Notes: generated by a model from the sequence alone, not told the origin. DNA of 64,000 nucleotides from Streptomyces malaysiensis subsp. samsunensis (GCF_024519315.1 NZ_JANIIC010000048.1:1-64000); one strand, 5' to 3'. Counted from the first letter of the stretch, positions 31,527 through 40,500 are shown. Numbers and translations are program-made.

Positions 31527-31557
31527 GCTCTCACTCCGATCCCCTACAGGAATCCTG

Positions 31558-31788
31558 ATGACCAGCCGCTCCGAGGCCGCGGGCACCACTCCGTTACCTC
31601 AGTCCATCGCCCTGCGCTCCGCCGAGAACGACCTGCAGAGGCTGCGTGGCCGACTCCGTACGGTCGCCGAGTTCATCCACGACCCGGCCATCGACTTCGC
31701 GGCCCGCCACGCGCTCGCGCAGCGCCTGGGCCTGCCCGTGCCGACCTCGGCACCCGCCGCGCGGCAGACGAAAGAGGCCACTCGGTGA
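31558..31788 (+). CDS. Small helical protein, 76 aa
   Basis: ATG 31558 with AGGA upstream. Charged helices (RSAENDLQRLRGRLRTVAEF, FAARHALAQRLGLP) suggest a short coiled coil. It overlaps the next small membrane gene as GTGA. No family known. Confidence 0.55.
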   Translation: MTSRSEAAGTTPLPQSIALRSAENDLQRLRGRLRTVAEFIHDPAIDFAARHALAQRLGLPVPTSAPAARQTKEATR

Positions 31789-31889
31789 ACCAGGCCCCGA
31801 CCACCGACGAGCCCGGCACCCAGCCCTCCTTCGTCGACCAGAACCTCGTCCTCGCGGTCCTCGCGGTCCTCGTGACCGCGATCGCCTGA
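31785..31889 (+). CDS. Small membrane peptide, 34 aa
   Basis: GTG 31785 lies inside the stop of the preceding gene; TGA ends at 31889. After a polar start (NQAPTTDEPGTQPSFVDQ) it has one hydrophobic helix (LVLAVLAVLVTAIA). Coupling to the gene before it supports it being real. Confidence 0.5.
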   Translation: MNQAPTTDEPGTQPSFVDQNLVLAVLAVLVTAIA

Positions 31890-32001
31890 CAGCAGAAGAC
31901 CCCGGCCACGTCACGACGCCGGAAGACGACTGCTTCGCCCGGCCCCGGCCCCATCACCCAACCCTGCGCTGCCTTCCTGCCCAACCTCCCTGGAGTCCGC
32001 T

Positions 32002-34569
32002 GTGAAGAAGACCCCCACCAAGAAGCCCGCCGCGAAAAGGTCACAGGCCAAAACGACCGCCGCGAAAAGGCCCCCTGCGAAGAGGGCACCAGCCAAGAAG
32101 CCGGCCGCGAAGAGGAGCCCCGCCAAGAAGGCCGCCGCGAAACCGACGCCCATCCCCACCAGGATTGTGTACGGGCTCTTCCGCAGCATGGGCCGCAGTG
32201 CCAGGAACCTCGATCCGGCACACCGCAAGGACGGCATCGCGCTGCTCCTGCTCGCCAGCGCGCTGATTATCGCCGCGGGCACCTGGGCCCACCTGCGGGG
32301 CCCGGTCGGCGGTCTCGTCGAGATCCTGGTGACCGGCGCCTTCGGCCGCCTCGACCTGCTGGTACCGATGCTGCTCGGCGCCATCGCCGTACGCCTCATC
32401 CGGAACACAGCGAAGTCCGACGGCAACGGCCGTGCCGTCATCGGGCTGTCCGTCCTGGCCATCGGCGTGCTCGGGCTGGTCCACATCGCCTGCGGCTCAC
32501 CAGCCCGCAGCGACACCATGCAGGCCATACGGGAGGCCGGCGGCCTGATCGGCTGGGGCGCCGCGACCCCGCTGACGCACACCATGGGCGACGTGCTGGC
32601 CGCACCGCTGCTGGTCCTGCTCATCTTCTTCGGGCTGCTGGTCGTCACGGCCACCCCGGTCAACGCCATCCCACAGCGGCTGCGGGCGCTCGGCGCGCAC
32701 CTCGGTGTCGTCCAGGGCCAAGCGGCCGACGCGCCCGACCAGGACGACCAGCGACACACGGAGCAGCGGCGCAAGGAGCCGCCCGCGCGCGCCCGCCGTC
32801 CCGGGCCCGTCGGAGAGGCGCACGACCCCGACGGCGATCAGCAGAAGGCCCTCCCACAGCGCGGGACACTCAAAACCGCAGCAACGCCGGCGCCCGCCGG
32901 CGCCCAGCCGCACCGGGCGATGCCGTCCCCCCGCGCCGTCCCCGACCTCACCAAGACACCGCCCGCCGGCCAGGAACGCGAACATCCCGCGCGCGCGGAG
33001 CAACTCCAGCTGTCCAACGACACCACCTACTCCCTGCCGGCACTCGACCTCCTCACACGCGGCGGCCCCGGCAAGGCACGCAGCGCCGCCAACGACGCCG
33101 TCGTCGCCTCCCTCTCGAACCTCTTCTCCGAGTTCAAGGTCGACGTCGCCGTCACCGGCTTCACGCGCGGTCCGACGGTCACCCGCTACGAGGTCGAACT
33201 CGGCCCCGCCGTGAAGGTCGAGCGGATCACCGCGCTGACGAAGAACATCGCCTACGCCGTCGCCAGCCCGGACGTACGGATCATCAGCCCGATCCCCGGC
33301 AAGTCCGCGGTCGGCATCGAGATCCCCAACACCGACCGCGAGATGGTCAACCTCGGCGACGTACTCCGCCTCGCCGCGGCCGCCGAGGACGACCACCCGC
33401 TACTGGCCGCGCTCGGCAAGGACGTCGAGGGCGGCTACATCATGGCCAACCTGGCCACCATGCCGCACATCCTGGTCGCCGGAGCCACCGGTTCCGGCAA
33501 GTCGTCGTGCATCAACTGCCTGATCACTTCCATCATGGTGCGCGCGACCCCCGAGGACGTCCGCATGGTCCTCATCGACCCCAAGCGCGTCGAACTCAGC
33601 GCGTACGAAGGCATTCCCCACCTGATCACGCCCATCATCACCAACCCGAAGCGGGCCGCCGAGGCGCTCCAGTGGGTCGTACGGGAGATGGACCTCCGCT
33701 ACGACGACCTCGCGGCGTACGGCTTCCGGCACATCGACGACTTCAACGCAGCCGTACGAAGCGGCGAAGTGAAGGCCACGGCGGGCAGCGAGCGGGATCT
33801 CCAGCCGTACCCGTACCTGCTGGTGATCGTCGACGAGCTCGCCGACCTGATGATGGTCGCTCCGCGGGATGTCGAGGACGCGATCGTGCGCATCACGCAG
33901 CTCGCGCGCGCGGCCGGTATCCACCTGGTGCTCGCCACCCAGCGGCCCTCGGTGGACGTCGTCACCGGTCTGATCAAGGCGAACGTGCCCTCCAGGCTCG
34001 CCTTCGCCACCTCCTCGCTCACCGACTCGCGCGTCATTCTCGACCAGCCCGGCGCCGAGAAGCTGATCGGCCAGGGCGACGGGCTGTTCCTGCCGATGGG
34101 GGCGAACACGCCTGCCCGTATGCAGGGCGCCTTCGTGACCGAGGACGAGATCGCGGCCGTCGTCCAGCACTGCAAGGACAAGATGGGGTCCGATTTCCGG
34201 GACGACGTCGTCATGGGCACCAAGCAGAAGAAGGAGATCGACGAAAAGATCGGCGACGACCTGGACCTGCTGTGCGAGGCGGCCGAGCTGGTCGTCTCCA
34301 CCCAGTTCGGTTCGACGTCCATGCTTCAGCGCAAGCTGCGTGTCGGCTTCGCCAAGGCCGGACGGCTGATGGACCTCATGGAGTCCCGCAACATCGTCGG
34401 GCCCAGCGAGGGCTCCAAGGCGCGCGACGTCCTCGTGAAGCCGGACGAGCTGGACGGGGTGCTGGCATTACTCCGTCCCGTGCCCGGCAGTGCGCAAGGA
34501 GAAGGCGCCGACACCGACAGCCTCCAGGAGCGGGTTCACACCGCGACTGGCGGAGAGCGGCTGCAATGA
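32002..34569 (+). CDS. FtsK-type DNA translocase, plasmid-borne
   Basis: 855 residues. The first 50 are a Lys/Ala/Pro-rich tail (KKPAAKR repeats) like histone H1. Four hydrophobic segments follow (about 75-95, 105-140, 145-165, 190-215). After a linker come the FtsK motor with Walker A AGATGSGKSSCIN near 493-503, Walker B YLLVIVDELADLMM near 605-618 and ATQRPSVDVVTGLIKANVPS. A C-terminal gamma winged helix (STQFGSTSMLQRKLRVGF) in chromosomal FtsK reads polar KOPS sequences. Close to chromosomal FtsK and unlike the TraB at 22496. GTG 32002 has GGAG upstream. Probable role in DNA movement at septa. Confidence 0.85.
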   Translation: MKKTPTKKPAAKRSQAKTTAAKRPPAKRAPAKKPAAKRSPAKKAAAKPTPIPTRIVYGLFRSMGRSARNLDPAHRKDGIALLLLASALIIAAGTWAHLRGPVGGLVEILVTGAFGRLDLLVPMLLGAIAVRLIRNTAKSDGNGRAVIGLSVLAIGVLGLVHIACGSPARSDTMQAIREAGGLIGWGAATPLTHTMGDVLAAPLLVLLIFFGLLVVTATPVNAIPQRLRALGAHLGVVQGQAADAPDQDDQRHTEQRRKEPPARARRPGPVGEAHDPDGDQQKALPQRGTLKTAATPAPAGAQPHRAMPSPRAVPDLTKTPPAGQEREHPARAEQLQLSNDTTYSLPALDLLTRGGPGKARSAANDAVVASLSNLFSEFKVDVAVTGFTRGPTVTRYEVELGPAVKVERITALTKNIAYAVASPDVRIISPIPGKSAVGIEIPNTDREMVNLGDVLRLAAAAEDDHPLLAALGKDVEGGYIMANLATMPHILVAGATGSGKSSCINCLITSIMVRATPEDVRMVLIDPKRVELSAYEGIPHLITPIITNPKRAAEALQWVVREMDLRYDDLAAYGFRHIDDFNAAVRSGEVKATAGSERDLQPYPYLLVIVDELADLMMVAPRDVEDAIVRITQLARAAGIHLVLATQRPSVDVVTGLIKANVPSRLAFATSSLTDSRVILDQPGAEKLIGQGDGLFLPMGANTPARMQGAFVTEDEIAAVVQHCKDKMGSDFRDDVVMGTKQKKEIDEKIGDDLDLLCEAAELVVSTQFGSTSMLQRKLRVGFAKAGRLMDLMESRNIVGPSEGSKARDVLVKPDELDGVLALLRPVPGSAQGEGADTDSLQERVHTATGGERLQ

Positions 34570-34944
34570 GCCGATCCCGGCGCCAGCACCCCGCGTCTGC
34601 GCGGCCACCGTGAGCCGGGCATCAGCGGACTGACCGTCGACCTGCCTGGGTCCCGGTCGCCGAGCCCGGGGCCGTCATGGTCGGCCCGACCATCACCCCG
34701 ACCACGGCAGCACCGGCAACGCGTTGCCGCATCGTGACCGGTGGTCGGGGCCGATGGTCGCCCGCATGGTCGAGCGCCCACGGTGTGGTGCCTCCACGGG
34801 ACCCAACTCGGGTTCACAGCCCTCATGGGACGGTCTGGCGCCCGCATGCCAGACAGCAACACCTCTCAACGGCCGCCTGCTCCCAAACCAGACGGCCTAC
34901 CCGTGCTTCCAACCGACTCCCAAATCCAGCAGGAGTAGATCCTC
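34570..34944. promoter_or_regulatory. 375-bp intergenic region with GGTCG palindromes
   Basis: No accepted gene. ATGGTCGG-C-CCGACCAT (34677-34693) is a perfect 17-bp palindrome. Related GGTCGGGG, GATGGTCG and CATGGTCG elements recur through about 34780. It could hold operators or a binding-site cluster; I see no clear promoter boxes. Confidence 0.4.
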
Positions 34945-35589
34945 ATGTCCAGGACCAAGCAAGCCCTCGCGGCGGCCGCCACCCCCATCGGAGCGATCGC
35001 CGTGGCAGGCCTCGAAGTCGTCATCCCAGCCGCCGCCGCTTGCACCGGAGGCTGGGTGGGCTCCAACGCGCCGGGCCTGCCCAGCGGCTGGGCCGGGGCG
35101 CTCGGGGGCGCCCTCGGGCTCGGGCTCGCCGCCGGCGTCATGCAGCTGCTCAACTCGTTCAAGGCGTCGCTGCGCGCACTCAACCGCACCTCGAACTCCC
35201 CGGCGACCGAGCTGAGCCTGGAGGAGCCGGAGGAAGCCTTGCCCAGTCACCCCCAGGACGTCATGGACCTCCTGACCCAGGCGGCACAGGCCGGGGCCGC
35301 ACACGAGGCCGCGTTCCACTCCAGGAAGGTCGACCCCGCAGGCGCCCTGCTGGACAAGAAGGAGCTGTGGGTGGGCGTCGACGGCACCAGCGCCATGTTC
35401 CATCTCGCTGACGGCGCGTACGTGTACTACGAGAAGGACGACAGCGGGAAGCACCCCAGGCACGAGTACTCCTTCGTCGCCCCCGCCACCAGGACCGAGT
35501 CAGTCCCCGTCACGTCCATGGATCAGGTGCGTGACCTCCTGGAGCAGCACGTCACCCGCGAGCTGAAGGACGAGCCGGTCGCGGCCTGA
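34945..35589 (+). CDS. Membrane-anchored hypothetical protein, 214 aa
   Basis: Two N-terminal hydrophobic segments (TPIGAIAVAGLEVVIPAAAA and GWAGALGGALGLGLAAGVMQ) are followed by a soluble domain (ELWVGVDGTSAMFHLADGAY, YVYYEKDDSG). ATG 34945 has AGGAG before it. The glycine/alanine spacing of the second segment suggests helix packing. Family unknown. Confidence 0.6.
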   Translation: MSRTKQALAAAATPIGAIAVAGLEVVIPAAAACTGGWVGSNAPGLPSGWAGALGGALGLGLAAGVMQLLNSFKASLRALNRTSNSPATELSLEEPEEALPSHPQDVMDLLTQAAQAGAAHEAAFHSRKVDPAGALLDKKELWVGVDGTSAMFHLADGAYVYYEKDDSGKHPRHEYSFVAPATRTESVPVTSMDQVRDLLEQHVTRELKDEPVAA

Positions 35590-35694
35590 CCCTGCCGGCC
35601 CCCTGTGCCGCCCCGGTCCCTCACAGGCCGGGACGGTGCGGAGGCCCGGCAGGGCGGATCGTGCCCAGCGCGCACAACTGCGCCACAGGGCCGC

Positions 35695-35711
35695 TCTTTA
35701 CGGCGTAAAGA
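35695..35711. promoter_or_regulatory. TTTACGSCGTAAA palindrome, site 1
   Basis: TCTTTACG-G-CGTAAAGA. First of nine intergenic copies. The surrounding gap (35590-35929) holds no other accepted feature. Confidence 0.8.
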
Positions 35712-35929
35712 ACTGCCACCAGCCCGAAGCTGATCCACGAGCCCTTCGTGCGGCACGCCGCGAGCCCCGTTGGCCCACCGGCCCGCACCTGAGCCGTCAT
35801 CCCCGACCGGCCCTACCAGCCGTGAGCTGATCAGCCGCGTTCCAAACGGCCAGCACACGCCTGCCGTACGCGTCGGCCCAATCCGACAACCCCACTACCG
35901 ACTTGATGAGTTGAGGAGTACACCCGACC

Positions 35930-36175
35930 ATGCCCCAAACCCGCGCCATCGAGCGACTGGCGCTCTTCGGTAGCCTCCTCGCCGCGTTCGGCGAGATCCA
36001 CCCCTTCTGCGATCACTGGGCGCAAGGAAGCGAAACCGCCCGCTGCAAGCGGCTCTACGGCCCGCATCCCGTCTACCGTGACGGCGGCCCCGTCGAAGCG
36101 GAGGACGCCGACCGGGCAGACGAGCCGACCATGACCGCCAGCGCGCGAGGCCGCCGGGCCGTCGCGCTTCACGTC
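35930..36175 (+). pseudogene. DUF3307-like membrane protein, 5' part of an interrupted gene
   Basis: Codons 1-82 read RLALFGSLLAAFGEIHPFCD then HWAQGSETARCKRLYGP and VYRDGG, the H-x-x-x-DHW start typical of DUF3307-type membrane proteins, ending GRRAVALHV at 36175. Beyond that the frame loses all family character and stops at 36292. The missing half resumes in frame at 36949 (see that entry). Joining the two at the shared ACGTC restores HVATHTA, the expected family sequence. Confidence 0.65.
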
Positions 36176-36953
36176 ATTTCTGTCGGGCAGGGGCCTGCTC
36201 GACCGGCTGATTGCTTGGCATCGTTCCTGGTCAGCAGCTCTGGGGTTGGCCGGATCGGTGCGCGACAGGTGTCGCGGACGGTGATGGTCTGATGGCGACC
36301 GTCGACGATCTGATGACCCTGGCGACGTTCGCCGGGAGCGGCTTCTTCCTCCTCGTCGGTCACAACCTCGCCGATCACGTGACCGGCCAGTGCGACTGGC
36401 AAGCGGCAGAGAAGGGCGCCCCGACACCGGAGGAGGTCGCTGCCGGGGCGAGCCCTCGTCGCGGTTGGAGGGCGAACCTGGCCCATGTCGGCCTATATCA
36501 CCTCACGCTACTCGTCCTTGGATTCCTGGTCTGGCTGGTGCTGCCGCTGGACTGGTCACCCGCCGGCGTGATCGCGGCGCTGGCGTGGTCGGCGGGCACT
36601 CATGCCCTGCTGGATCGGCGATGGCCGGTGCGGTGGGTTCTGGAGCACACAGGCTCGCCGGACTTCGCCCGGTTGAACGTCGGCGGGCTGAACGGGATGT
36701 ATGCCGCTGACCAGGCCCTGCACTGGTTCGCCCTGGGCATCGCGGCGGTGCTGCTGGCGGTGGTCCCGTGAGCCTGGCCTCAGCCGAGTTGGCGGGTGCT
36801 GTTGAGCTGGGTCATCAGCTCCCGATTGGTGGTCCGAGCGGCATCGAGGTCCCCCCGACGTGCACGACACGGCGACGTGAACCGTCGTACACAGCAGACC
36901 TCCTGCGGGTGACGCGACAGTGCACGACGCACCTACGACCCCGAGAGAACGTC
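36176..36953. mobile_element. 778-bp insertion splitting a DUF3307-like gene
   Basis: The insert is bounded by direct 5-bp repeats ACGTC (36171-36175 and 36949-36953), as a 5-bp target duplication would leave. Its ends are only weakly inverted (TTTCTGTCGGG inward from the left, TTCTCTCGGGG from the right). It carries an intact DUF3307-like gene (36292) and no transposase. It may be a non-autonomous element or a recombined paralogue. Confidence 0.45.
36292..36771 (+). CDS. DUF3307-like membrane protein inside the insert, 159 aa
   Basis: GFFLLVGHNLADHVTGQCDW is the DUF3307 H-x-x-ADH start. LGFLVWLVLPLDWSPAGVI, a WSAGTHALLDRRWPVRW helix and MYAADQALHWFALGIAAVLL complete a multi-helix membrane protein with conserved His/Asp in the membrane. 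ATG 36292 lacks a strong ribosome site, so an upstream TTG (36211) remains possible. The neighbouring interrupted gene is of the same type. Role unknown. Confidence 0.6.
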   Translation: MATVDDLMTLATFAGSGFFLLVGHNLADHVTGQCDWQAAEKGAPTPEEVAAGASPRRGWRANLAHVGLYHLTLLVLGFLVWLVLPLDWSPAGVIAALAWSAGTHALLDRRWPVRWVLEHTGSPDFARLNVGGLNGMYAADQALHWFALGIAAVLLAVVP

Positions 36954-37301
36954 GCGACACACACCGCGATCCAGACCGGCGCGGCCACCGCGCTCACCCG
37001 AGCGTTCGGCTACCGCATCCCGGCCTCCGCCCTTCTGACCGGGGCCGCCATCAACGGCTTCACCCACGCCGCGATCGACCGCGGCGCCCTCTTCCTGTGG
37101 CTCGCGAAGAAGGCGGGCCAGTCCGGCTACATCGAGCACTGTCAGACCGTCCGCCTGGATAAGGACGGCACCCCGAAGGAGGAGATCAACGGGCCCGGCA
37201 CCGCGTGGATCGAACTCGACGCCGCGCTCCACCGGTTCATCGGCGTCGGCGCCGCAGCGGTCACCACGTGGCTCGCCACCCGCAAGGGCGGCCGCCGATG
37301 A
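36949..37301 (+). pseudogene. DUF3307-like membrane protein, 3' part of an interrupted gene
   Basis: From GTC 36951 the frame reads VATHTAIQTGAATALTRAF, ASALLTGAAINGFTHAAIDR and GYIEHCQTVRLD, the C-terminal half of the family. The frame extends upstream to ATG 36768, but residues before V62 look unrelated and lie in the insert, so a chimeric protein could be made. It overlaps the next gene as ATGA. Confidence 0.65.
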
Positions 37302-37900
37302 AAGAGCTCGATCTCAGCCTCGCCCCCGATCCGGTCGAACGCCTCGCCTCCCTGCTGCGTCTGCGCTTCGGAGAAGCCTGGGTACCTGAACCGGACGCCG
37401 ACCGCTGCAGCGCGGTGCTGCGCACCCGGGAAGGCCGCGCCATGTGCGCCACTCCCGACCCGGCGGAGAACCGCATCATCCTGCAGGCCTGGGTCGACTG
37501 GGACTGGGTGACCCCGACCGCCGTGTTCACGGTCGACCTGGCGGGCCACCGCCACCTCGATCACTGGCTGTCGTGCGCCGACCTCACCGACGCCGGTTAC
37601 GCCATCAAGAAGCTGATGCGGAGCCTGCTCGACCAACTCGAGCCAGTTCCGCCCCTCACCGACGGCGGGAAGCCCCTCGACCTGAACGCCGCCGAGCAGC
37701 AACTCGAGAACCTCGCCGTGCAGGCGGGAGAACTGGCCCGGCAGACCAGCCAGTTCACGGCCCGGCTCATCTACCGCAAGCCCGTCGCGGCCGGCGCGAA
37801 GGGTCTGCTCCGGCTGGCCGGGAAGACCGCGCGCACCGCGACCCGCGTCGATCTGCTGCGCGGCAACATTCCCACGGACATCAGCGTCCCCCACTGCTGA
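37298..37900 (+). CDS. Hypothetical protein, 200 aa
   Basis: Starts inside the stop of the interrupted gene (ATGA). LSLAPDPVERLASLLRLRFG and CATPDPAENRIILQAWVDWD form a mixed alpha/beta domain; the C-terminal half is helical (AAEQQLENLAVQAGELARQ) and basic. Because it is coupled to a broken upstream gene, its expression may be reduced. Family not recognised. Confidence 0.6.
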   Translation: MKELDLSLAPDPVERLASLLRLRFGEAWVPEPDADRCSAVLRTREGRAMCATPDPAENRIILQAWVDWDWVTPTAVFTVDLAGHRHLDHWLSCADLTDAGYAIKKLMRSLLDQLEPVPPLTDGGKPLDLNAAEQQLENLAVQAGELARQTSQFTARLIYRKPVAAGAKGLLRLAGKTARTATRVDLLRGNIPTDISVPHC

Positions 37901-38091
37901 CGGCTCCTCGTGCTGTCCCGGTCCATCCCGGATCGGGACGGTGCGGAGGACCGCCGGACCGGACGGCCCCCTGGACGGCGGACCACCTCCCATCCACTTC
38001 GGCGACTGCCGCCACCTGACTGTGCGCACGAGCGACAGGCTGCTGAAGCCGCCAGCCCTCCGTGCGCCTCCGACGCCCTTTGGAGGACTGC

Positions 38092-38958
38092 GTGCGTTCC
38101 CAGAGCGATTCCATACTCGCCCCGCTCTCCCTGCCCGACGGCCCGTTCCTACTCGCGATGGTCGGCGCCGCCGGCAGCGGAAAGAGCCGCGTCGCCCGGG
38201 CGTTCCCGCCCGACTGGCGGCTCGAGCTCGACAACTACCGCTGGCAGGCCACCGGGTCGCCCGGAGACCAGACCGCGACCCCGATCGCGAGTGTGGTGTT
38301 CCGCGAACTGCTGGAGGCCCGCCTCACCCGCAACCTGCCCGTCCTGGCGGACTCCACGAACAGTGAGCGCGGTGTCCGCGCCTACCTGACCCAGCGCGCC
38401 CGGCACTGGCGGATGCCCACCGTGGCGATCGTCTTCCGGGTCCCCGTGCAGGAATGCCTGGCCCGGCAGGAGACGCGCACGAAGGCCAAGCAGGTGCCGC
38501 CCGATGCCATCTCCCGACAGGCGGACGGCGTACCCACCCCCGACCAGTTGATCGACGAGGGCTTCGACCACGCGTACTACGCCGACGAACTCGACCTCCT
38601 CGGCCTGCTGCTATGCCGCGCGGCCACCGCCGACCCCGACCCGCTCGCCGACGTACGGTGCACCTTCGGCGAGGACCTGGCCGCCGTGTTCGCCTGGCAC
38701 AGCGAGCGCGAGCACGGCTTCGCCGCCGGCACCTTCGCCGTGGCCGGCCGTGAGATCACGGTGCGCTGGATAGACGACGGCGACCCGTACGACCACCACT
38801 GGCAGGCCCGCCTCAACGAGGCCTGCACCGACGGCTGCCCGGGCCCGCTGTGGGTGAAGGTCACCGACGCGGCAGACCTGCAGAGCGTCTACCTCGGCGG
38901 CGCACCCGACGAACCATGGTGCGACGGCTGCCACAGCCACGGCCTGGCCGTGAGCTGA
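38092..38958 (+). CDS. Polynucleotide-kinase-like P-loop ATPase (AAA_33), 288 aa
   Basis: Walker A is MVGAAGSGKSRVA near residues 20-32. LELDNYRWQ, DSTNSERGVRAYL and FRVPVQECLARQETR (lid arginines) match the kinase domain of bacterial Pnkp-type enzymes, which phosphorylate 5' ends. The C-terminal third is a separate domain with CTDGCPG and WCDGCHSHG, two cysteine pairs suggesting a zinc site. GTG 38092 has GGAGG five bases upstream. Substrate is inferred from family. Confidence 0.75.
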   Translation: MRSQSDSILAPLSLPDGPFLLAMVGAAGSGKSRVARAFPPDWRLELDNYRWQATGSPGDQTATPIASVVFRELLEARLTRNLPVLADSTNSERGVRAYLTQRARHWRMPTVAIVFRVPVQECLARQETRTKAKQVPPDAISRQADGVPTPDQLIDEGFDHAYYADELDLLGLLLCRAATADPDPLADVRCTFGEDLAAVFAWHSEREHGFAAGTFAVAGREITVRWIDDGDPYDHHWQARLNEACTDGCPGPLWVKVTDAADLQSVYLGGAPDEPWCDGCHSHGLAVS

Positions 38959-38970
38959 CCGGAGGCACCG

Positions 38971-39420
38971 ATGGACGCCGTACTCGCCAGCCTCATCGCC
39001 GTCGCCGGCACCCTGCTCGGGACGGTCCTCGGCCCCCTCCTCCTGCGGCACACCACCGGCAAGGAGCAACTGCGCACCACCGCAGCCCGGTTCGCGTCCC
39101 AGCTCTCCGTCCACCGCGGACACCTCTACAAACGCTGGGAGATCGCCCGGCGGGAGAACTCGGACCCCCGCGAGACGGAGGCCGCCAACGACACAAGCAA
39201 CACCTCCCGCGACGACGTCACGCTCCGCCTGTACGAGCTGCGTGTCCTGACCCGCAGTGCGGAACTGCTGAGACTGGCCGACGCCGCCGTCGACGCGACC
39301 TACGCGGTGAAACGGCCCGGCGAAGACCTGTCAACGGTCACCCGTGCAGAGATGGACGCCCGCCGAAACCGTGCCATCACCGCGGACCATGCGTTCCTCT
39401 CGGCGGCCGCTGCCATCTGA
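38971..39420 (+). CDS. KilB-like membrane-anchored protein, 149 aa
   Basis: The N-terminal helix VLASLIAVAGTLLGTVLGPL followed by a charged helical body (TAARFASQLSVHRGHLYKRW) resembles the KilB proteins of Streptomyces plasmids. There, kil functions harm mating or host growth unless repressed. Identity is moderate, based on the anchor plus helical layout. It follows the kinase-like gene by 12 bp, so the pair is probably one unit. Site 2 of the TTTACG palindromes is 11 bp beyond its stop. Confidence 0.55.
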   Translation: MDAVLASLIAVAGTLLGTVLGPLLLRHTTGKEQLRTTAARFASQLSVHRGHLYKRWEIARRENSDPRETEAANDTSNTSRDDVTLRLYELRVLTRSAELLRLADAAVDATYAVKRPGEDLSTVTRAEMDARRNRAITADHAFLSAAAAI

Positions 39421-39430
39421 GCCAGCTGGC

Positions 39431-39445
39431 CTTTACGCCGTAAAG
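39431..39445. promoter_or_regulatory. TTTACGSCGTAAA palindrome, site 2
   Basis: CTTTACG-C-CGTAAAG, centre C, 11 bp after the KilB-like stop. Confidence 0.8.
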
Positions 39446-39531
39446 ACGCTGACGCCACCGCGCCCCGGTGAGATGAATCCGCCGCACCCACATACCGGAC
39501 CCGATCCGGCTGCCCCCGAACGTCACATGCG

Positions 39532-39571
39532 CAGGGCACGCCCCCGGCCTGCAAGCACTGGGCGTGCCCTG
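39532..39571 (+). terminator. Perfect hairpin
   Basis: CAGGGCACGCCC (39532-39543) with GGGCGTGCCCTG (39560-39571), 12-bp stem, before the GGDEF operon. Confidence 0.75.
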
Positions 39572-39598
39572 CTCCCCCAACGAAGGAGGTCTCCCGAG

Positions 39599-39862
39599 AT
39601 GACCACAGCCAGCACCAGCACCGCAACCACCCACCCCGGACAGGTCGCTACCACCTCCAGCGCGCCCGGGTACAAGACCTGCGGCGGCCGCCGTGCCCGG
39701 CGTCTCGACTCCTACGGCCGAGGTCGGCCGCGCTCCGATGCCGACGCCACGATGGCCGCCATTCGCCTCGGGGACGGCGCCCACGTCCACTTCTCCCTCG
39801 TCGACGACTGCTTCGCCGTCGTCCGCGCCGTCGACCCGCACACGGACGAGGCGACCGCGTGA
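39599..39862 (+). CDS. Hypothetical protein, 87 aa, first gene of GGDEF operon
   Basis: ATG 39599 with AAGGAGG nine bases upstream. A Thr/Ser-rich start is followed by a basic YKTCGGRRARRLDSYGRGR stretch and a C-terminal AIRLGDGAHVHFSLVDDCFA strand pair. It overlaps the GGDEF gene as GTGA. Unknown family. Confidence 0.55.
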   Translation: MTTASTSTATTHPGQVATTSSAPGYKTCGGRRARRLDSYGRGRPRSDADATMAAIRLGDGAHVHFSLVDDCFAVVRAVDPHTDEATA

Positions 39863-40500
39863 TAGCCGTCGACGTCATCACCGCCGCCGCCCTCCCCACC
39901 GCAGGCTGGGCCCTGACCGCCGGACTGCTGGGCCGCAAACTGTACGCCGCACGCCACGACCCGCTCAGCGGTCTGTGGACCCGCATGCCGTGGATGCGCC
40001 GCACGGACCGGCTGATCTGCCGGCACCAGGCCAGCCACGTGCTCATGCTCGACCTGGACGGCTTCAAGCCGGTCAACGACACCTTCGGCCACCCCGCCGG
40101 CGACGCCGTCCTGCGGGCAACCGGCGCGCGCCTGGCCGACTTCACCGCCCAGCACGGCGGACGGCACACCGAGTGCGCGCGCCTCGGCGGGGACGAGTTC
40201 GTCGCCATCCTCACCCTCAACGACAGCGACGTGGCGGCCTTCACCGACGGCCTGGCCCACGAACTCGCCCACCCCGTGCCGTGGCCCGACGGCCCCCTCA
40301 CCGTCACCGCCTCCATCGGCATCGTCGCGATCGCCGACGTAACGCAGCCGTCCGCATCCACCGTGCTCAAACGCGTCGACGACGCCATGTACGACGTCAA
40401 GAAGGCCCGAGGCGGACGCGGTCACCGCGCCCCGCGCCGAGCCACCACCACCCGCGGGGCCGAAGAGCGCCTCCAGCTGACGAAGGGGGCGAGCCGATGA
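39859..40500 (+). CDS. Diguanylate cyclase (GGDEF domain), 213 aa
   Basis: GGDEF enzyme that joins two GTP into the second messenger c-di-GMP. The active-site motif RLGGDEFVAIL is intact, as are the metal and base contacts in MLDLDGFKPVNDTFGHPAGD. The closing ASIGIVAIAD and DDAMYDVKKARGG helix are typical. The N-terminal 30 residues hold a hydrophobic helix (AAALPTAGWALTAGLL), so it is probably membrane-linked. No sensory or EAL domain. It starts inside the previous stop and overlaps the next gene as ATGA. In Streptomyces c-di-GMP controls development through BldD; a plasmid enzyme could shift that. Confidence 0.9.
   Translation: MIAVDVITAAALPTAGWALTAGLLGRKLYAARHDPLSGLWTRMPWMRRTDRLICRHQASHVLMLDLDGFKPVNDTFGHPAGDAVLRATGARLADFTAQHGGRHTECARLGGDEFVAILTLNDSDVAAFTDGLAHELAHPVPWPDGPLTVTASIGIVAIADVTQPSASTVLKRVDDAMYDVKKARGGRGHRAPRRATTTRGAEERLQLTKGASR

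Noticed and set aside
32002..32160. Spaced GCGAAAAGG elements in the FtsK N-terminus as another CGAA array
   Set aside because: Spacing is irregular and the Lys/Ala/Pro protein tail explains the repetition.
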